Part shown: positions 52,166-60,565 of the stretch, piece after piece
Numbering within the stretch: position 1 is the first letter of the stretch
Layout: each line of letters starts with the position of its first letter
Assembly: GCA_947503005.1 (NCBI GenBank)
Contig: CANNCA010000002.1
Location: 930,001-994,000 of the forward strand
Length of the DNA: 64,000 nucleotides
Reading direction: 5' to 3'
Source: an uncultured Flavobacteriaceae bacterium
Lineage (GTDB): Bacteria; Bacteroidota; Bacteroidia; Flavobacteriales; Flavobacteriaceae
The notes under the pieces: generated by a model
Told to the model about the DNA's origin: nothing
Database searches by the model: none
What the model saw: only the letters and a program-made list of their open reading frames with translations
Translations under genes and position numbers: made by a program

Positions 52166-55018
52166 TTATTTCGAGAGGTACATCTTTCTTCGTGCATACA
52201 GGTTATAGAACTCATCATCTTTCAAACTATCAATGAATAGGATGCTTTCACCTGTACTTTTCATTTCAGGGCCCAAGTTTTTGTTCACGTTGGGAAACTT
52301 ATTGAAGGAGAAGACGGGTTGTTTGATGGCGTAGCCTTCCAATTGTGGATTAAATTCAAAATCCTTCACCTTTTTCTCGCCCAACATCACCTTTGTCGCA
52401 TAATTCACATAAGGTTCTTTATAAGCCTTCGCAATAAACGGTACCGTTCTCGATGCCCTAGGGTTTGCTTCAATGATATACACCATATCGTCTTTTATTG
52501 CAAACTGGATATTGATCAAGCCGACCGTGTTCAAAGCCAAAGCGATTTTCTTGGTATGATCTTTTATTTGTTGCATCACGAATTCCCCCAGATTAAATGG
52601 TGGAAGCGTCGCATTCGAGTCTCCTGAATGGATACCACAGGGTTCGATATGTTCCATGATTCCGATGATGTATACATCTTTACCATCGCAAATCGCATCG
52701 GCTTCAGCCTCAATGGCACCATCTAGATAGTGATCCAACAACAATTTATTGTTAGGAATCTTTCGTAGCAAATCCACTACATGTTCTTCCAGTTCTTCTT
52801 TGTTGATGACAATTTTCATTCCCTGACCTCCCAAAACATAAGAAGGTCTGACCAAAAGGGGAAAATCCAACTTATCGGCTAGCGCTAATGCTTCGTCCGC
52901 TGTTTCAGCAACTCCAAACTCTGGGAAGGGAATGTTATTCTCTTTCAGCAATTCGGAGAAACTACCACGATCTTCAGCCAAATCAAGTGATTCGAAACTG
53001 GTGCCTATTATTTTTATACCATACTTCGATAATTTCTCCGCTAGTTTTAATGCTGTTTGTCCACCTAACTGAACAATTACGCCTTCCGGCTTTTCATGTC
53101 GGATGATATCGTAGATATGCTCCCAAAAAACAGGTTCGAAATAGAGTTTATCCGCCGTATCAAAATCGGTGGAAACGGTTTCAGGATTGCAATTGATCAT
53201 AATCGTTTCGTAACCACATTCCGCTGCCGCCAATACGCCATGAACGCAACAGTAATCGAACTCGATACCCTGCCCTATTCTATTCGGACCAGAACCTAGT
53301 ACTACGATTTTCTTTCTATCGGTAACAATACTGTCATTTGCCACATAACGTTCTCCCTCAGCCGTTTCAACCTCAGCCTCGAAAGTGGAGTAATAATATG
53401 GTGTCATCGCTTTGAATTCCGCCGCACAAGTATCCACCAATTTATATACTCGGTTGATGTCCAACTCCGTTCGCTTGTTGTACACCTCACTTTCATAACA
53501 ATCCAACATATGTGCTATTTGGCGATCGGCAAAGCCTTTTTGCTTGGCTTCTAACAACAATTCTTTAGAGAGTGAAGCAATCGTATACTTCGAAATTTCC
53601 TTTTCCAATTGATATAGTTCTTCATACTGTTTCAAGAACCACATGTCTATTTTGGTAATATCATGGATTCTACTCAGTGGAATCCCCATCTGAATGGCAT
53701 CGTAAATCACAAAAACCCTATCCCAACTGGGGATGGTCAATTTGCTGATGATCTGTTCGTAATCCTTATAACCTTTTCCGTCCGCTCCCAGACCGTTTCT
53801 TTTGATTTCCAAGGATTGGGTTGCTTTGTGCAAGGCCTCCTGAAAAGAACGGCCAATACCCATCACCTCACCTACCGCTTTCATTTGTAGACCTAATGTT
53901 CTGTCCGATCCTTCAAATTTGTCAAAATTCCATCTTGGAATTTTCACGATCACATAATCTAAAGTGGGTTCAAAAAGTGCCGATGTTGATTTTGTAATCT
54001 GATTTTCTAATTCATCCAACGTATAACCAATAGCCAACTTAGTAGCCACTTTGGCAATCGGATAACCAGTTGCTTTAGAAGCCAAGGCCGATGATCGCGA
54101 TACTCTCGGATTAATCTCAATAGCAATAATATCCTCCTTTTCGTCAGGGCTTACCGCAAATTGAACATTACAACCACCTTCAAAGTCTCCGATACTGCGC
54201 ATCATGTGAATGGCCATATCACGCATTTTCTGATACGTCTTATCCGAAAGGGTCATTGCTGGTGCCACTGTAATGGAATCTCCCGTATGTATTCCCATGG
54301 GATCCATGTTCTCAATGGCACATATAATAACTACGTTGTCGTTCTTGTCCCGAAGTAATTCCAATTCGAATTCTTTCCAGCCCATCATCGCCTTATCGAT
54401 CATTACTTCATGAATGGGCGAAATTTCCAGCCCACGGCTTAGTAGTTCGTCAAAATCTTCTGGTTTGTAAACAATAGAAGCGCCTGCACCACCTAAGGTG
54501 TACGAGGCTCTAATTACTAAAGGAAAACCAAATTCTTGAGCAATTTCCTTTCCTTTCAAAAAAGAAGTCGCTGTTGCTTGAGGAGCCATGCCAACTCCTA
54601 TTTCACCCATCAATTCACGAAACTTTTCGCGGTCTTCGGTAATATTGATCGCAGCGATATCCACACCTATCATGGCTACACCGAAATCATCCCAAATGCC
54701 TTTTTCGTCAGCCTCAATACAAAGGTTCAGAGCCGTTTGACCTCCCATGGTAGGAAGTACTGCATCAATTTGCGGGTGTTCTTTCAAAATCTCCACTATC
54801 GATTTGGTTGTCAATGGTTTTAGGTAAATGTGATCGGCCATTGACGGGTCGGTCATAATCGTAGCAGGATTGCTATTTATCAGAATTGTTTCAATTCCAT
54901 CTTCGCTCAACGATCGTAACGATTGTGAACCGGCATAATCGAATTCACAGGCCTGACCTATAATAATTGGACCCGAACCAATAATCAAAACGGATTTTAT
55001 TTCTTCTCTTTTTGGCAT
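52166..55018 (-). CDS. carB: Carbamoyl-phosphate synthase large chain without the MGS domain
   Basis: A 950-residue enzyme that makes carbamoyl phosphate from bicarbonate, ammonia and two ATP, for pyrimidines and arginine. Two homologous ATP-grasp halves open with IGSGPIIIGQACEFDYAGSQ and LGSGPNRIGQGIEFDYCCVH. The protein stops after PVFSFNKFPNVNKNLGPEMK and some 25 residues; Escherichia coli CarB (1073 aa) continues with a regulatory MGS-like domain of about 120 residues that binds UMP and ornithine. The short form is thought to be usual in Flavobacteriia. No carA lies in the window. Confidence 0.96.
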   Translation of the reverse strand: MPKREEIKSVLIIGSGPIIIGQACEFDYAGSQSLRSLSEDGIETILINSNPATIMTDPSMADHIYLKPLTTKSIVEILKEHPQIDAVLPTMGGQTALNLCIEADEKGIWDDFGVAMIGVDIAAINITEDREKFRELMGEIGVGMAPQATATSFLKGKEIAQEFGFPLVIRASYTLGGAGASIVYKPEDFDELLSRGLEISPIHEVMIDKAMMGWKEFELELLRDKNDNVVIICAIENMDPMGIHTGDSITVAPAMTLSDKTYQKMRDMAIHMMRSIGDFEGGCNVQFAVSPDEKEDIIAIEINPRVSRSSALASKATGYPIAKVATKLAIGYTLDELENQITKSTSALFEPTLDYVIVKIPRWNFDKFEGSDRTLGLQMKAVGEVMGIGRSFQEALHKATQSLEIKRNGLGADGKGYKDYEQIISKLTIPSWDRVFVIYDAIQMGIPLSRIHDITKIDMWFLKQYEELYQLEKEISKYTIASLSKELLLEAKQKGFADRQIAHMLDCYESEVYNKRTELDINRVYKLVDTCAAEFKAMTPYYYSTFEAEVETAEGERYVANDSIVTDRKKIVVLGSGPNRIGQGIEFDYCCVHGVLAAAECGYETIMINCNPETVSTDFDTADKLYFEPVFWEHIYDIIRHEKPEGVIVQLGGQTALKLAEKLSKYGIKIIGTSFESLDLAEDRGSFSELLKENNIPFPEFGVAETADEALALADKLDFPLLVRPSYVLGGQGMKIVINKEELEEHVVDLLRKIPNNKLLLDHYLDGAIEAEADAICDGKDVYIIGIMEHIEPCGIHSGDSNATLPPFNLGEFVMQQIKDHTKKIALALNTVGLINIQFAIKDDMVYIIEANPRASRTVPFIAKAYKEPYVNYATKVMLGEKKVKDFEFNPQLEGYAIKQPVFSFNKFPNVNKNLGPEMKSTGESILFIDSLKDDEFYNLYARRKMYLSK

Positions 55019-55072
55019 GTTCTCAAAGTGCTTTGTAGATGAATATTTGTTATTTAAGTATAATTAAGGCAT

Positions 55073-55106
55073 AAAAAAAAGGTGCTACTTTAAAAAAGTA
55101 ACACCT
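55073..55106 (-). terminator. Terminator of rpmH
   Basis: On the minus strand AAGGTGTTACTTT and AAAGTAGCACCTT form a long stem with one mismatch, followed by a run of eight T. It lies 27 bases after the rpmH stop and upstream of carB, so carB needs its own promoter. Confidence 0.9.
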
Positions 55107-55132
55107 TCAATATTTTAAAAATATGGAATCAT

Positions 55133-55300
55133 TTATTTTTTGTGTCTCGTCTCAGATGATACAGATAATTTTTTTCTTCCCTTTGCTCTTCTTCTGGCAA
55201 GTACCTTTCTGCCATTTACAGAAGCCATGCGCTCTCTAAAACCATGTTTGTTCCTTCTCTTGCGCTTTGATGGCTGATATGTTCTTTTTTGTCCGGGCAT
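55133..55300 (-). CDS. rpmH: 50S ribosomal protein bL34
   Basis: A 55-residue ribosomal protein from ATG 55300 (an in-frame ATG at 55345 would add 15 unrelated residues next to the promoter). The core [20 protein letters not shown] and [11 protein letters not shown] is the bL34 signature. It stands alone here rather than beside rnpA and dnaA, with its own promoter and terminator. Confidence 0.98.
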   Translation of the reverse strand: MPGQKRTYQPSKRKRRNKHGFRERMASVNGRKVLARRRAKGRKKLSVSSETRHKK

Positions 55301-55355
55301 TTTTGAATCCTTTTCTTTGTTCGATTGTTGCGATTCCGTCCGCAAAATCTGGGCG

Positions 55356-55385
55356 CAAATATACGAAGAGTTTTTTCTTTGCCAA
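55356..55385 (-). promoter_or_regulatory. Promoter of rpmH
   Basis: On the minus strand TTG (55383-55385), a 19-base spacer and TATATTTG (55356-55363) match the Bacteroidota consensus fully. The predicted leader to ATG 55300 is about 50 bases. Confidence 0.8.
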
Positions 55386-55441
55386 ATGCAAATGAAAAAA
55401 TATTTTTAAGAGTTGTCCATTCCCCTCCAACAGGATTTTAG

Positions 55442-55449
55442 TATTTTTG
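55442..55449 (+). promoter_or_regulatory. -7 element of the DUF6263 gene
   Basis: TATTTTTG matches the consensus exactly. It overlaps the in-frame ATG at 55447, which therefore cannot be in the transcript and leaves ATG 55483 as the start. Confidence 0.55.
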
Positions 55450-55482
55450 CCAGAATCCGATTTCAGGCTAAGAAATAGCTTT

Positions 55483-56364
55483 ATGAAACAAACCATCACA
55501 TTACTTATTCTTGTCTTTTGTTCGGTTACGGCATGGGGGCAATCCGTTCTAAAGTATAACTTGAACACCGGGGATACTTTCACCGTAAAGCAAAGTGCGG
55601 AGCAAATCATCACTCAAGAACTGGAGGGTGCAGCACATGTTCTGACCAATTCGCTTGATGGTGTTTTAGAATTTATTGTAAAAGGAGAATATGATGGCAA
55701 CTTCAGGGTAGCCATGCAATTCAAGGATTTGAATTTGATGATGACCTCAAGCATCCAGGGCGAATTAATGAATGTACGTGCAAAAGAGGTTTCTGAAGAC
55801 GATATGCAATCAAAGATTTTCAACAGTCTTTTAGAGCAACCTGTCGAAATGGTAATATCCCCTACCGGGGATATTTTAGAAGTCGTTGGTGGCGATAGTC
55901 TTGTTAGCCGAATGGCCAACTCCTCCGGACTTGAGGATGATTTTTCAAAAAAAATGATGAAAAAATCGTTGGAAAAAGAATTCGGGTCCGAAGCACTTTC
56001 GAATAGCTATGAGCAAATGACCTTTATCTACGATAGTCAAGAAGTGGCCGTTAGCGATACATGGGAAAATACCTATAATGGTAAGTTAAGTGCTAAAAAT
56101 ACATGGACATTGAATTCGTTGGAAGATGAGCATATCGTTATTTCAGGAAAAGCTTCCATTACCATGAATGTGGAGGACCCTGGAACCGCAATGAAGTTAA
56201 ACGGTGAACAAAATACTGAGATTACCGCAAATCGCAAAAACGGTTTCATCGAATTGATGACCGTAGTTAGCGAGGCTTCTGGTATCTCTAAGATGACTCA
56301 ATTAGGGGACCAAGAAATACCCACAACGATCACATCTACCATCACCTACGAACTAATAGAATAA
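55483..56364 (+). CDS. DUF6263 family secreted protein
   Basis: About 293 residues from ATG 55483, supported by the promoter position and by a signal peptide (MKQTITLLILVFCSVTAWGQ). The mature part begins YNLNTGDTFTVKQSAEQIITQ, the DUF6263 opening, and is a beta-rich protein with repeated strand pattern. The segment MVISPTGDILEVVGG is conserved. It is probably periplasmic; function unknown. The TPR gene follows after 8 bases. Confidence 0.82.
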   Translation: MKQTITLLILVFCSVTAWGQSVLKYNLNTGDTFTVKQSAEQIITQELEGAAHVLTNSLDGVLEFIVKGEYDGNFRVAMQFKDLNLMMTSSIQGELMNVRAKEVSEDDMQSKIFNSLLEQPVEMVISPTGDILEVVGGDSLVSRMANSSGLEDDFSKKMMKKSLEKEFGSEALSNSYEQMTFIYDSQEVAVSDTWENTYNGKLSAKNTWTLNSLEDEHIVISGKASITMNVEDPGTAMKLNGEQNTEITANRKNGFIELMTVVSEASGISKMTQLGDQEIPTTITSTITYELIE

Positions 56365-56372
56365 GACAAAAA

Positions 56373-56888
56373 ATGTTCAATAAAATTTTTAAGCTGATTA
56401 TTGCAGGACTTATCATCGCTTACGCGGGATACCAATTTTATGAAGGGAATATTGGCAATGGAATTTTCCTGATTCTTTTATCCTTGATATTCATATTCCT
56501 TTATTTCAGGAACGAGATTATCTTACTCGCGTTCCTTCGGATGAGAAAACAAGACCTTATTGGCACCCAAAAATGGTTGAATAAGATCAACAATCCTGAA
56601 GCGGCATTGACCACAAAGCAGCAAGGCTATTATAATTACTTACACGGTATTATTTTCTCGCAGACCAATTTGACCCAAGCCGAAAAGTATTTTAAAAAGG
56701 CCCTTAAGTTAGGTTTAACAATGGATTACGATGTAGCCATGGCCAAATTGAGTCTTGCAGGTATTGCGATGCAAAAAAGACGAAAAAGGGAGGCGACCAA
56801 GTTATTATCGGAGGCAAAAAAATTGGACAAGAACAATATGCTGACCGAGCAGATTAAAATGATGCAACAGCAAATGAAGAAGATTTAG
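56373..56888 (+). CDS. Membrane protein with C-terminal TPR-like repeats
   Basis: A 171-residue protein. Two hydrophobic helices (about 5-23 and 27-47) are followed by a helical region with tetratricopeptide-like pairs, for example QGYYNYLHGIIFSQTNLTQAEKYFKKAL and the repeat MAKLSLAGIAMQKRRKREATKLL given here in parts. The topology puts the TPR segment in the cytoplasm. It is likely co-transcribed with DUF6263. Partner unknown. Confidence 0.78.
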   Translation: MFNKIFKLIIAGLIIAYAGYQFYEGNIGNGIFLILLSLIFIFLYFRNEIILLAFLRMRKQDLIGTQKWLNKINNPEAALTTKQQGYYNYLHGIIFSQTNLTQAEKYFKKALKLGLTMDYDVAMAKLSLAGIAMQKRRKREATKLLSEAKKLDKNNMLTEQIKMMQQQMKKI

Positions 56889-56910
56889 CTAGCTTCAAAT
56901 ACCAATAAAA

Positions 56911-56954
56911 AAATTCCAAATTCCAAATCATTCGTTGATTGGAATTTGGAATTT
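56911..56954. terminator. Long palindrome between TPR gene and lytic transglycosylase
   Basis: A 20-base arm (56911-56930) pairs with 56936-56954 with a single bulged base, giving a stem made of AAATTCC tandem units around a five-base TTCGT loop. It separates two convergent genes and should stop transcription both ways. Confidence 0.7.
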
Positions 56955-56971
56955 GCATTTTGGGACTTTCT

Positions 56972-57907
56972 TTATTTGTAATATCCCTTGTTCGGAATTT
57001 CAATCACATACTTCTTACCAGAGGTATTATTCAAATGTGCTTCACGCAACCAGGGGTTGTGACGTTTTAGAACCTTGTAGTTGATTTCATATTCTTTGGC
57101 AAAGTCTGCAAAATCGGTTACAGGTTTATCTATTTCAACTTTGAAAGTGGGTACGGCAGAATAAAGATCTTCCTTTTTTATCTCAAATCCGTATTTTTCA
57201 GGGTTGCTCAAAATTTCTTTTATGGCCATAATCCGAAATACATATCGACCCGTCTCTTGACCTAGTAATAAATCGTAGTAGTCATCTACCTTTTGAATTC
57301 TAAGGTATTTGTCAACAGAACCTGTTCCAGTATTATAAGCAGCTGCGGCCAACGTCCAATTACCATATTTATTCTTGTACTTCTTCAAATACCTACAGGC
57401 CACTTCCGTTGATTTTTCTAAATGGTAACGCTCATCTACGTTGCTATTTATTTCGAGACCGTATTGTTTTCCGGTAGCCTTCATAATCTGCCAGAACCCG
57501 GTAGCTCCTGCATGCGACACTACATTGTCGAGGCCACTTTCGGCAACCGCCAAATATTTGAAATCATCAGGGATTCCATTTTTCGCCAAAATTGGTTCGA
57601 TCACCGGAAAATACTTATGCGCCCTTTTCATCAGTAATAAGGCATTCGACTGCCAATACGTATTTACCAAAAACTCACGGTCGACACGCTCCATGATCTC
57701 AGGGTCTTCTTGGGGCACCATTTCACCTGCAAAGTTCAAATCTTCCGGAATATCGATAGCTGATATTTGATAACCATCAGCTACGTTTTTTTCGGCTACC
57801 TCCTCTTTAAGCTGAATCAGCTCCTTCTTCTGTTGCACGGCGAATACTAGACTGCTGATAACAACTAATATTCCAATGCCCATCAATAAATTCTTTAAAA
57901 TCTTCAT
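56972..57907 (-). CDS. Membrane-anchored lytic transglycosylase (MltD-like)
   Basis: A 311-residue enzyme cleaving peptidoglycan glycan strands. An N-terminal signal anchor (4-22) is followed by the SLT domain with the catalytic Glu in AVAESGL (Glu 123), the HAGATGFWQIM motif and the AAAAYNTGTGSV motif. The C-terminal 55 residues, with FAKEYEINYKVLKRHNPWLR, look like a LysM-type module. It acts in the periplasm. Confidence 0.92.
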   Translation of the reverse strand: MKILKNLLMGIGILVVISSLVFAVQQKKELIQLKEEVAEKNVADGYQISAIDIPEDLNFAGEMVPQEDPEIMERVDREFLVNTYWQSNALLLMKRAHKYFPVIEPILAKNGIPDDFKYLAVAESGLDNVVSHAGATGFWQIMKATGKQYGLEINSNVDERYHLEKSTEVACRYLKKYKNKYGNWTLAAAAYNTGTGSVDKYLRIQKVDDYYDLLLGQETGRYVFRIMAIKEILSNPEKYGFEIKKEDLYSAVPTFKVEIDKPVTDFADFAKEYEINYKVLKRHNPWLREAHLNNTSGKKYVIEIPNKGYYK

Positions 57908-57966
57908 CGTTCAATCTTAATTTTTGGGTTTATTTGGTATGATTCAAAGGTATACATACAACTCAT

Positions 57967-58629
57967 TTATTGCAAAATAATTGTGGGCAGGTGCTCATTA
58001 AACCACTTTGCACGGTGAATTATCATGGTATGGGTTCCGTTTTTTACGGGGATACAATCCTTAATATTTCCTATTGGAAAAACATTGTCCTTTTCGCCAT
58101 GAATATGCACCATACAATCGGGGCAGTAACTTTGTTTCCAATTCACGATTTGATCGATGGACCAATCAATATAGTATTTATCCCTAAGAGAAAGGTACTC
58201 TTCATAAAGCGCCAAACGCTTTGTTACAGTTTCACCAAATGCATATTTCGCCAAAAGCTCTACATTATTTATAATGCCGGTTGGTAATAATTTATGAATT
58301 TTGGTATACTTCGCAAACAACATTCTTTTGGGAAGCTCAGATTCATGTTTGACGCTGGAAACTACAATTACTTTCTTTGCCGAAACGTACTTCGCCATTT
58401 CTTGCACCAACATACCACCGAAAGAAACTCCCAATAGCACAGGGTTTTCATGCGAAATCTTCTTGCTCATTTCAAGGGCATATTCAGAAAAACTCATATT
58501 TTTTTCCGGTACGAACCATTCTAACAAATGCTGTTCGAAATTACTCTCAGGAAGCTGTATATGTCTAAAGATGGATGGGTTTGCCGCCATTCCCGGCATT
58601 AAATAGACATGTATTTTATGGTCTGTCAT
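57967..58629 (-). CDS. Alpha/beta hydrolase
   Basis: A 220-residue cytoplasmic protein. It shows VYLMPGMAANPSIF (oxyanion region), the nucleophile elbow GVSFGG (Ser about 64), an acid near HGEKDNVFP and His in NGTHTM. No signal peptide is present. The substrate is unknown. The region right after its start codon on the plus side carries the promoter of the possible small RNA. Confidence 0.85.
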   Translation of the reverse strand: MTDHKIHVYLMPGMAANPSIFRHIQLPESNFEQHLLEWFVPEKNMSFSEYALEMSKKISHENPVLLGVSFGGMLVQEMAKYVSAKKVIVVSSVKHESELPKRMLFAKYTKIHKLLPTGIINNVELLAKYAFGETVTKRLALYEEYLSLRDKYYIDWSIDQIVNWKQSYCPDCMVHIHGEKDNVFPIGNIKDCIPVKNGTHTMIIHRAKWFNEHLPTIILQ

Positions 58630-58675
58630 AAAGGCTTTCGCGCTTGATTTTTTAGGAAATTCGCATTTTTTTGAC

Positions 58676-58770
58676 TAATTTTGTGAACTGCTTAGGGAAA
58701 AAGTGCCTACACTTTAGTAACTATAGTAAAAGTATGCAAAATTACGGAGCGAGAAACCCGTAATTTTTTT
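58676..58770 (+). ncRNA. Possible small RNA or leader-attenuator (promoter plus terminator)
   Basis: A consensus -7 box TAATTTTG (58676-58683) is followed about 55 bases later by an intrinsic terminator: AATTACGG and CCGTAATT (58739-58747 / 58758-58766) with a T run to 58770. The transcript, about 80 nt, would hold an AC-rich first hairpin. There is no ORF in it. The GNAT-like gene starts 30 bases after the terminator, so this may be a free RNA or an attenuator. Confidence 0.4.
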
Positions 58771-58799
58771 GTCTTGAACCAACATTAAAATCAAACTAT

Positions 58800-59093
58800 A
58801 TGAATGAAGTAGAAATTAAGGACAACAGTTTCTTGCGCCAATTTGAAACTAGTGTCGACGGACATTTAGCTAAGATTGAATATTCATCGCAAGAACGCAA
58901 GGTTTTTTTAACCAAGCTTGTTATCCCCGAAGCTATTACGAAGGAAGGTTTTAGAGAAGATTTTATTAAATCGGTTCTGCACCACATCCAAGATCAAAAT
59001 CAAAGAGTGGTTCCAACTAGCCCTCAAATAGCAGGTTTTTTACGAAAAAACAGACAGTACAAAGAAATGTTGCCCGTAGGCATTAGAATCTAA
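58800..59093 (+). CDS. GNAT-fold acetyltransferase-like small protein
   Basis: A 97-residue protein. The order VDGHLAKIEYSSQERKVFLT, then LVIPEAITKEGF and VVPTSPQIAGFLRKN resembles the short NATD1-type GNAT family (PF14542). The acetyl-CoA-binding loop, normally EGRGxGxxL, is replaced by AITKEGFRED, so catalytic activity is doubtful. It is preceded by a terminator-like hairpin and followed by a strong one. Confidence 0.7.
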   Translation: MNEVEIKDNSFLRQFETSVDGHLAKIEYSSQERKVFLTKLVIPEAITKEGFREDFIKSVLHHIQDQNQRVVPTSPQIAGFLRKNRQYKEMLPVGIRI

Positions 59094-59113
59094 TGCTTTG
59101 TACGATAATATTG

Positions 59114-59141
59114 AAAATCCCACCAATGGTGGGATTTTTTG
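59114..59141. terminator. Terminator between the GNAT-like gene and mtaB
   Basis: AAAATCCCACC pairs perfectly with GGTGGGATTTT around a three-base loop, with a T run. It lies between convergent genes. Confidence 0.92.
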
Positions 59142-59168
59142 TTTGTAATTACCCCTAGATTAATTTGC

Positions 59169-60497
59169 TTATACTCCAACCATGTTTTTGATGAATTCGA
59201 ACCTGACCAAACCATCACTATCAATATTGGTCAAAGTGACCTGATGGAGTGTATTTACTAATTCAGGATTCCAGGGAGCCTTTACCTTCACGTAGTTCTC
59301 CGTAAATCCATGAATATAACCCTCTTTGTTCTCTCCTTCGAATAAAACCGTTCTCACTGAATCCATTTGGCTTTCGTAAAAAGCTCTTCTTTTTTTTACG
59401 GAAAGTCCCCGAAGCATTTTACTTCTTTTGCTTCTAACATTTTTAGGCACTACGCCTTCCATTGCAGCTGCAGGTGTATTATCACGTTCAGAATATGTAA
59501 AAACGTGCAGATATGAAATATCCAGTTCATTCAGAAAGTGATAGGTTTCTAAAAAATGGGCATCTGTTTCCCCTGGAAAACCGACGATAACATCTACTCC
59601 TATACAAGCGTGAGGCATGGTTGCCTTAATTCTTTTGACCCTGTCGATATAGATATCGCTCAGATAACGCCTTCGCATTGATTTTAAAATTTCATCGGAA
59701 CCACTTTGCAGCGGTATATGAAAATGAGGTACGAAAGAATTGCTTTTTGAAACGAAATCGATGGTCTCATTTTTTAAAAGATTAGGTTCTATAGAGGATA
59801 TTCGTAGACGATGAATACCTTCTACCTCATCTAACGCTTTGACCAAATCTAAAAAAGTATGTTCGTGCTTTTTATTTCCGAATTCTCCCTTACCGTAATC
59901 ACCAATGTTCACGCCTGTCAAAACAATTTCCTTGATTCCTTGTGCCGATATTTCAGCTGCATTCTTCAAGACGTTATCTAAGCTATCGCTTCGGGAAATT
60001 CCTCTAGCCAACGGAATGGTACAATAGGTACATTTATAATCACAACCGTCTTGAACCTTCAAAAAAGCTCTTGTTCTGTCACCAATCGCATAACTGCCCA
60101 CATAAAAATCAGCATCCTCAATTTCACAGGAATGCACTTCTCCATGGTCATTTTTGGTCAACTCATTAATATAATCGGTAATCTTGAATTTTTCAGTCGC
60201 TCCTAAAACCAAGTCAACACCATCTACGGCGGCTAATTCCTCCGGCTTCAGTTGTGCATAGCAACCAATAGCTGCCACAAAGGCCTCAGGATTTACTTTC
60301 TGTGCCTGTTTTACGATGGTCTTAAAACGTTTGTCCGCATTCTCGGTAACCGAGCAGGTATTGATGACATACATATCAGCATGATCGGAAAATTCAACAC
60401 GATCAAAACCTTCTTCAACAAATCCACGGGCTATGGTAGAAGTCTCGGAGAAGTTCAACTTACAGCCTAAGGTGTAGAATGCTACTTTCTTTTTCAT
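59169..60497 (-). CDS. mtaB: tRNA t6A37 methylthiotransferase
   Basis: A 442-residue radical-SAM enzyme that adds a methylthio group to t6A at position 37 of tRNA. The N-terminal UPF0004 domain has three Cys (FYTLGCKLN, INTCSVT, AIGCYAQ) for an auxiliary cluster. The radical-SAM motif CDYKCTYC follows at about residue 150, and a TRAM-like domain is at the C-terminus. The name MtaB rather than MiaB follows from the N-terminal KKKVAFYTLGCKLN pattern. Confidence 0.93.
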   Translation of the reverse strand: MKKKVAFYTLGCKLNFSETSTIARGFVEEGFDRVEFSDHADMYVINTCSVTENADKRFKTIVKQAQKVNPEAFVAAIGCYAQLKPEELAAVDGVDLVLGATEKFKITDYINELTKNDHGEVHSCEIEDADFYVGSYAIGDRTRAFLKVQDGCDYKCTYCTIPLARGISRSDSLDNVLKNAAEISAQGIKEIVLTGVNIGDYGKGEFGNKKHEHTFLDLVKALDEVEGIHRLRISSIEPNLLKNETIDFVSKSNSFVPHFHIPLQSGSDEILKSMRRRYLSDIYIDRVKRIKATMPHACIGVDVIVGFPGETDAHFLETYHFLNELDISYLHVFTYSERDNTPAAAMEGVVPKNVRSKRSKMLRGLSVKKRRAFYESQMDSVRTVLFEGENKEGYIHGFTENYVKVKAPWNPELVNTLHQVTLTNIDSDGLVRFEFIKNMVGV

Positions 60498-60520
60498 TAA
60501 TCATTAAGATTTTTGAAGTG

Positions 60521-60528
60521 CAAATATA
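60521..60528 (-). promoter_or_regulatory. -7 element of mtaB
   Basis: TATATTTG on the minus strand, 23 bases before the mtaB ATG, matches the consensus exactly. The -33 TTG was not clear. Confidence 0.5.
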
Positions 60529-60565
60529 ATGTAAACTGAACTGTAACTCTCTAGCATATAGCTTT

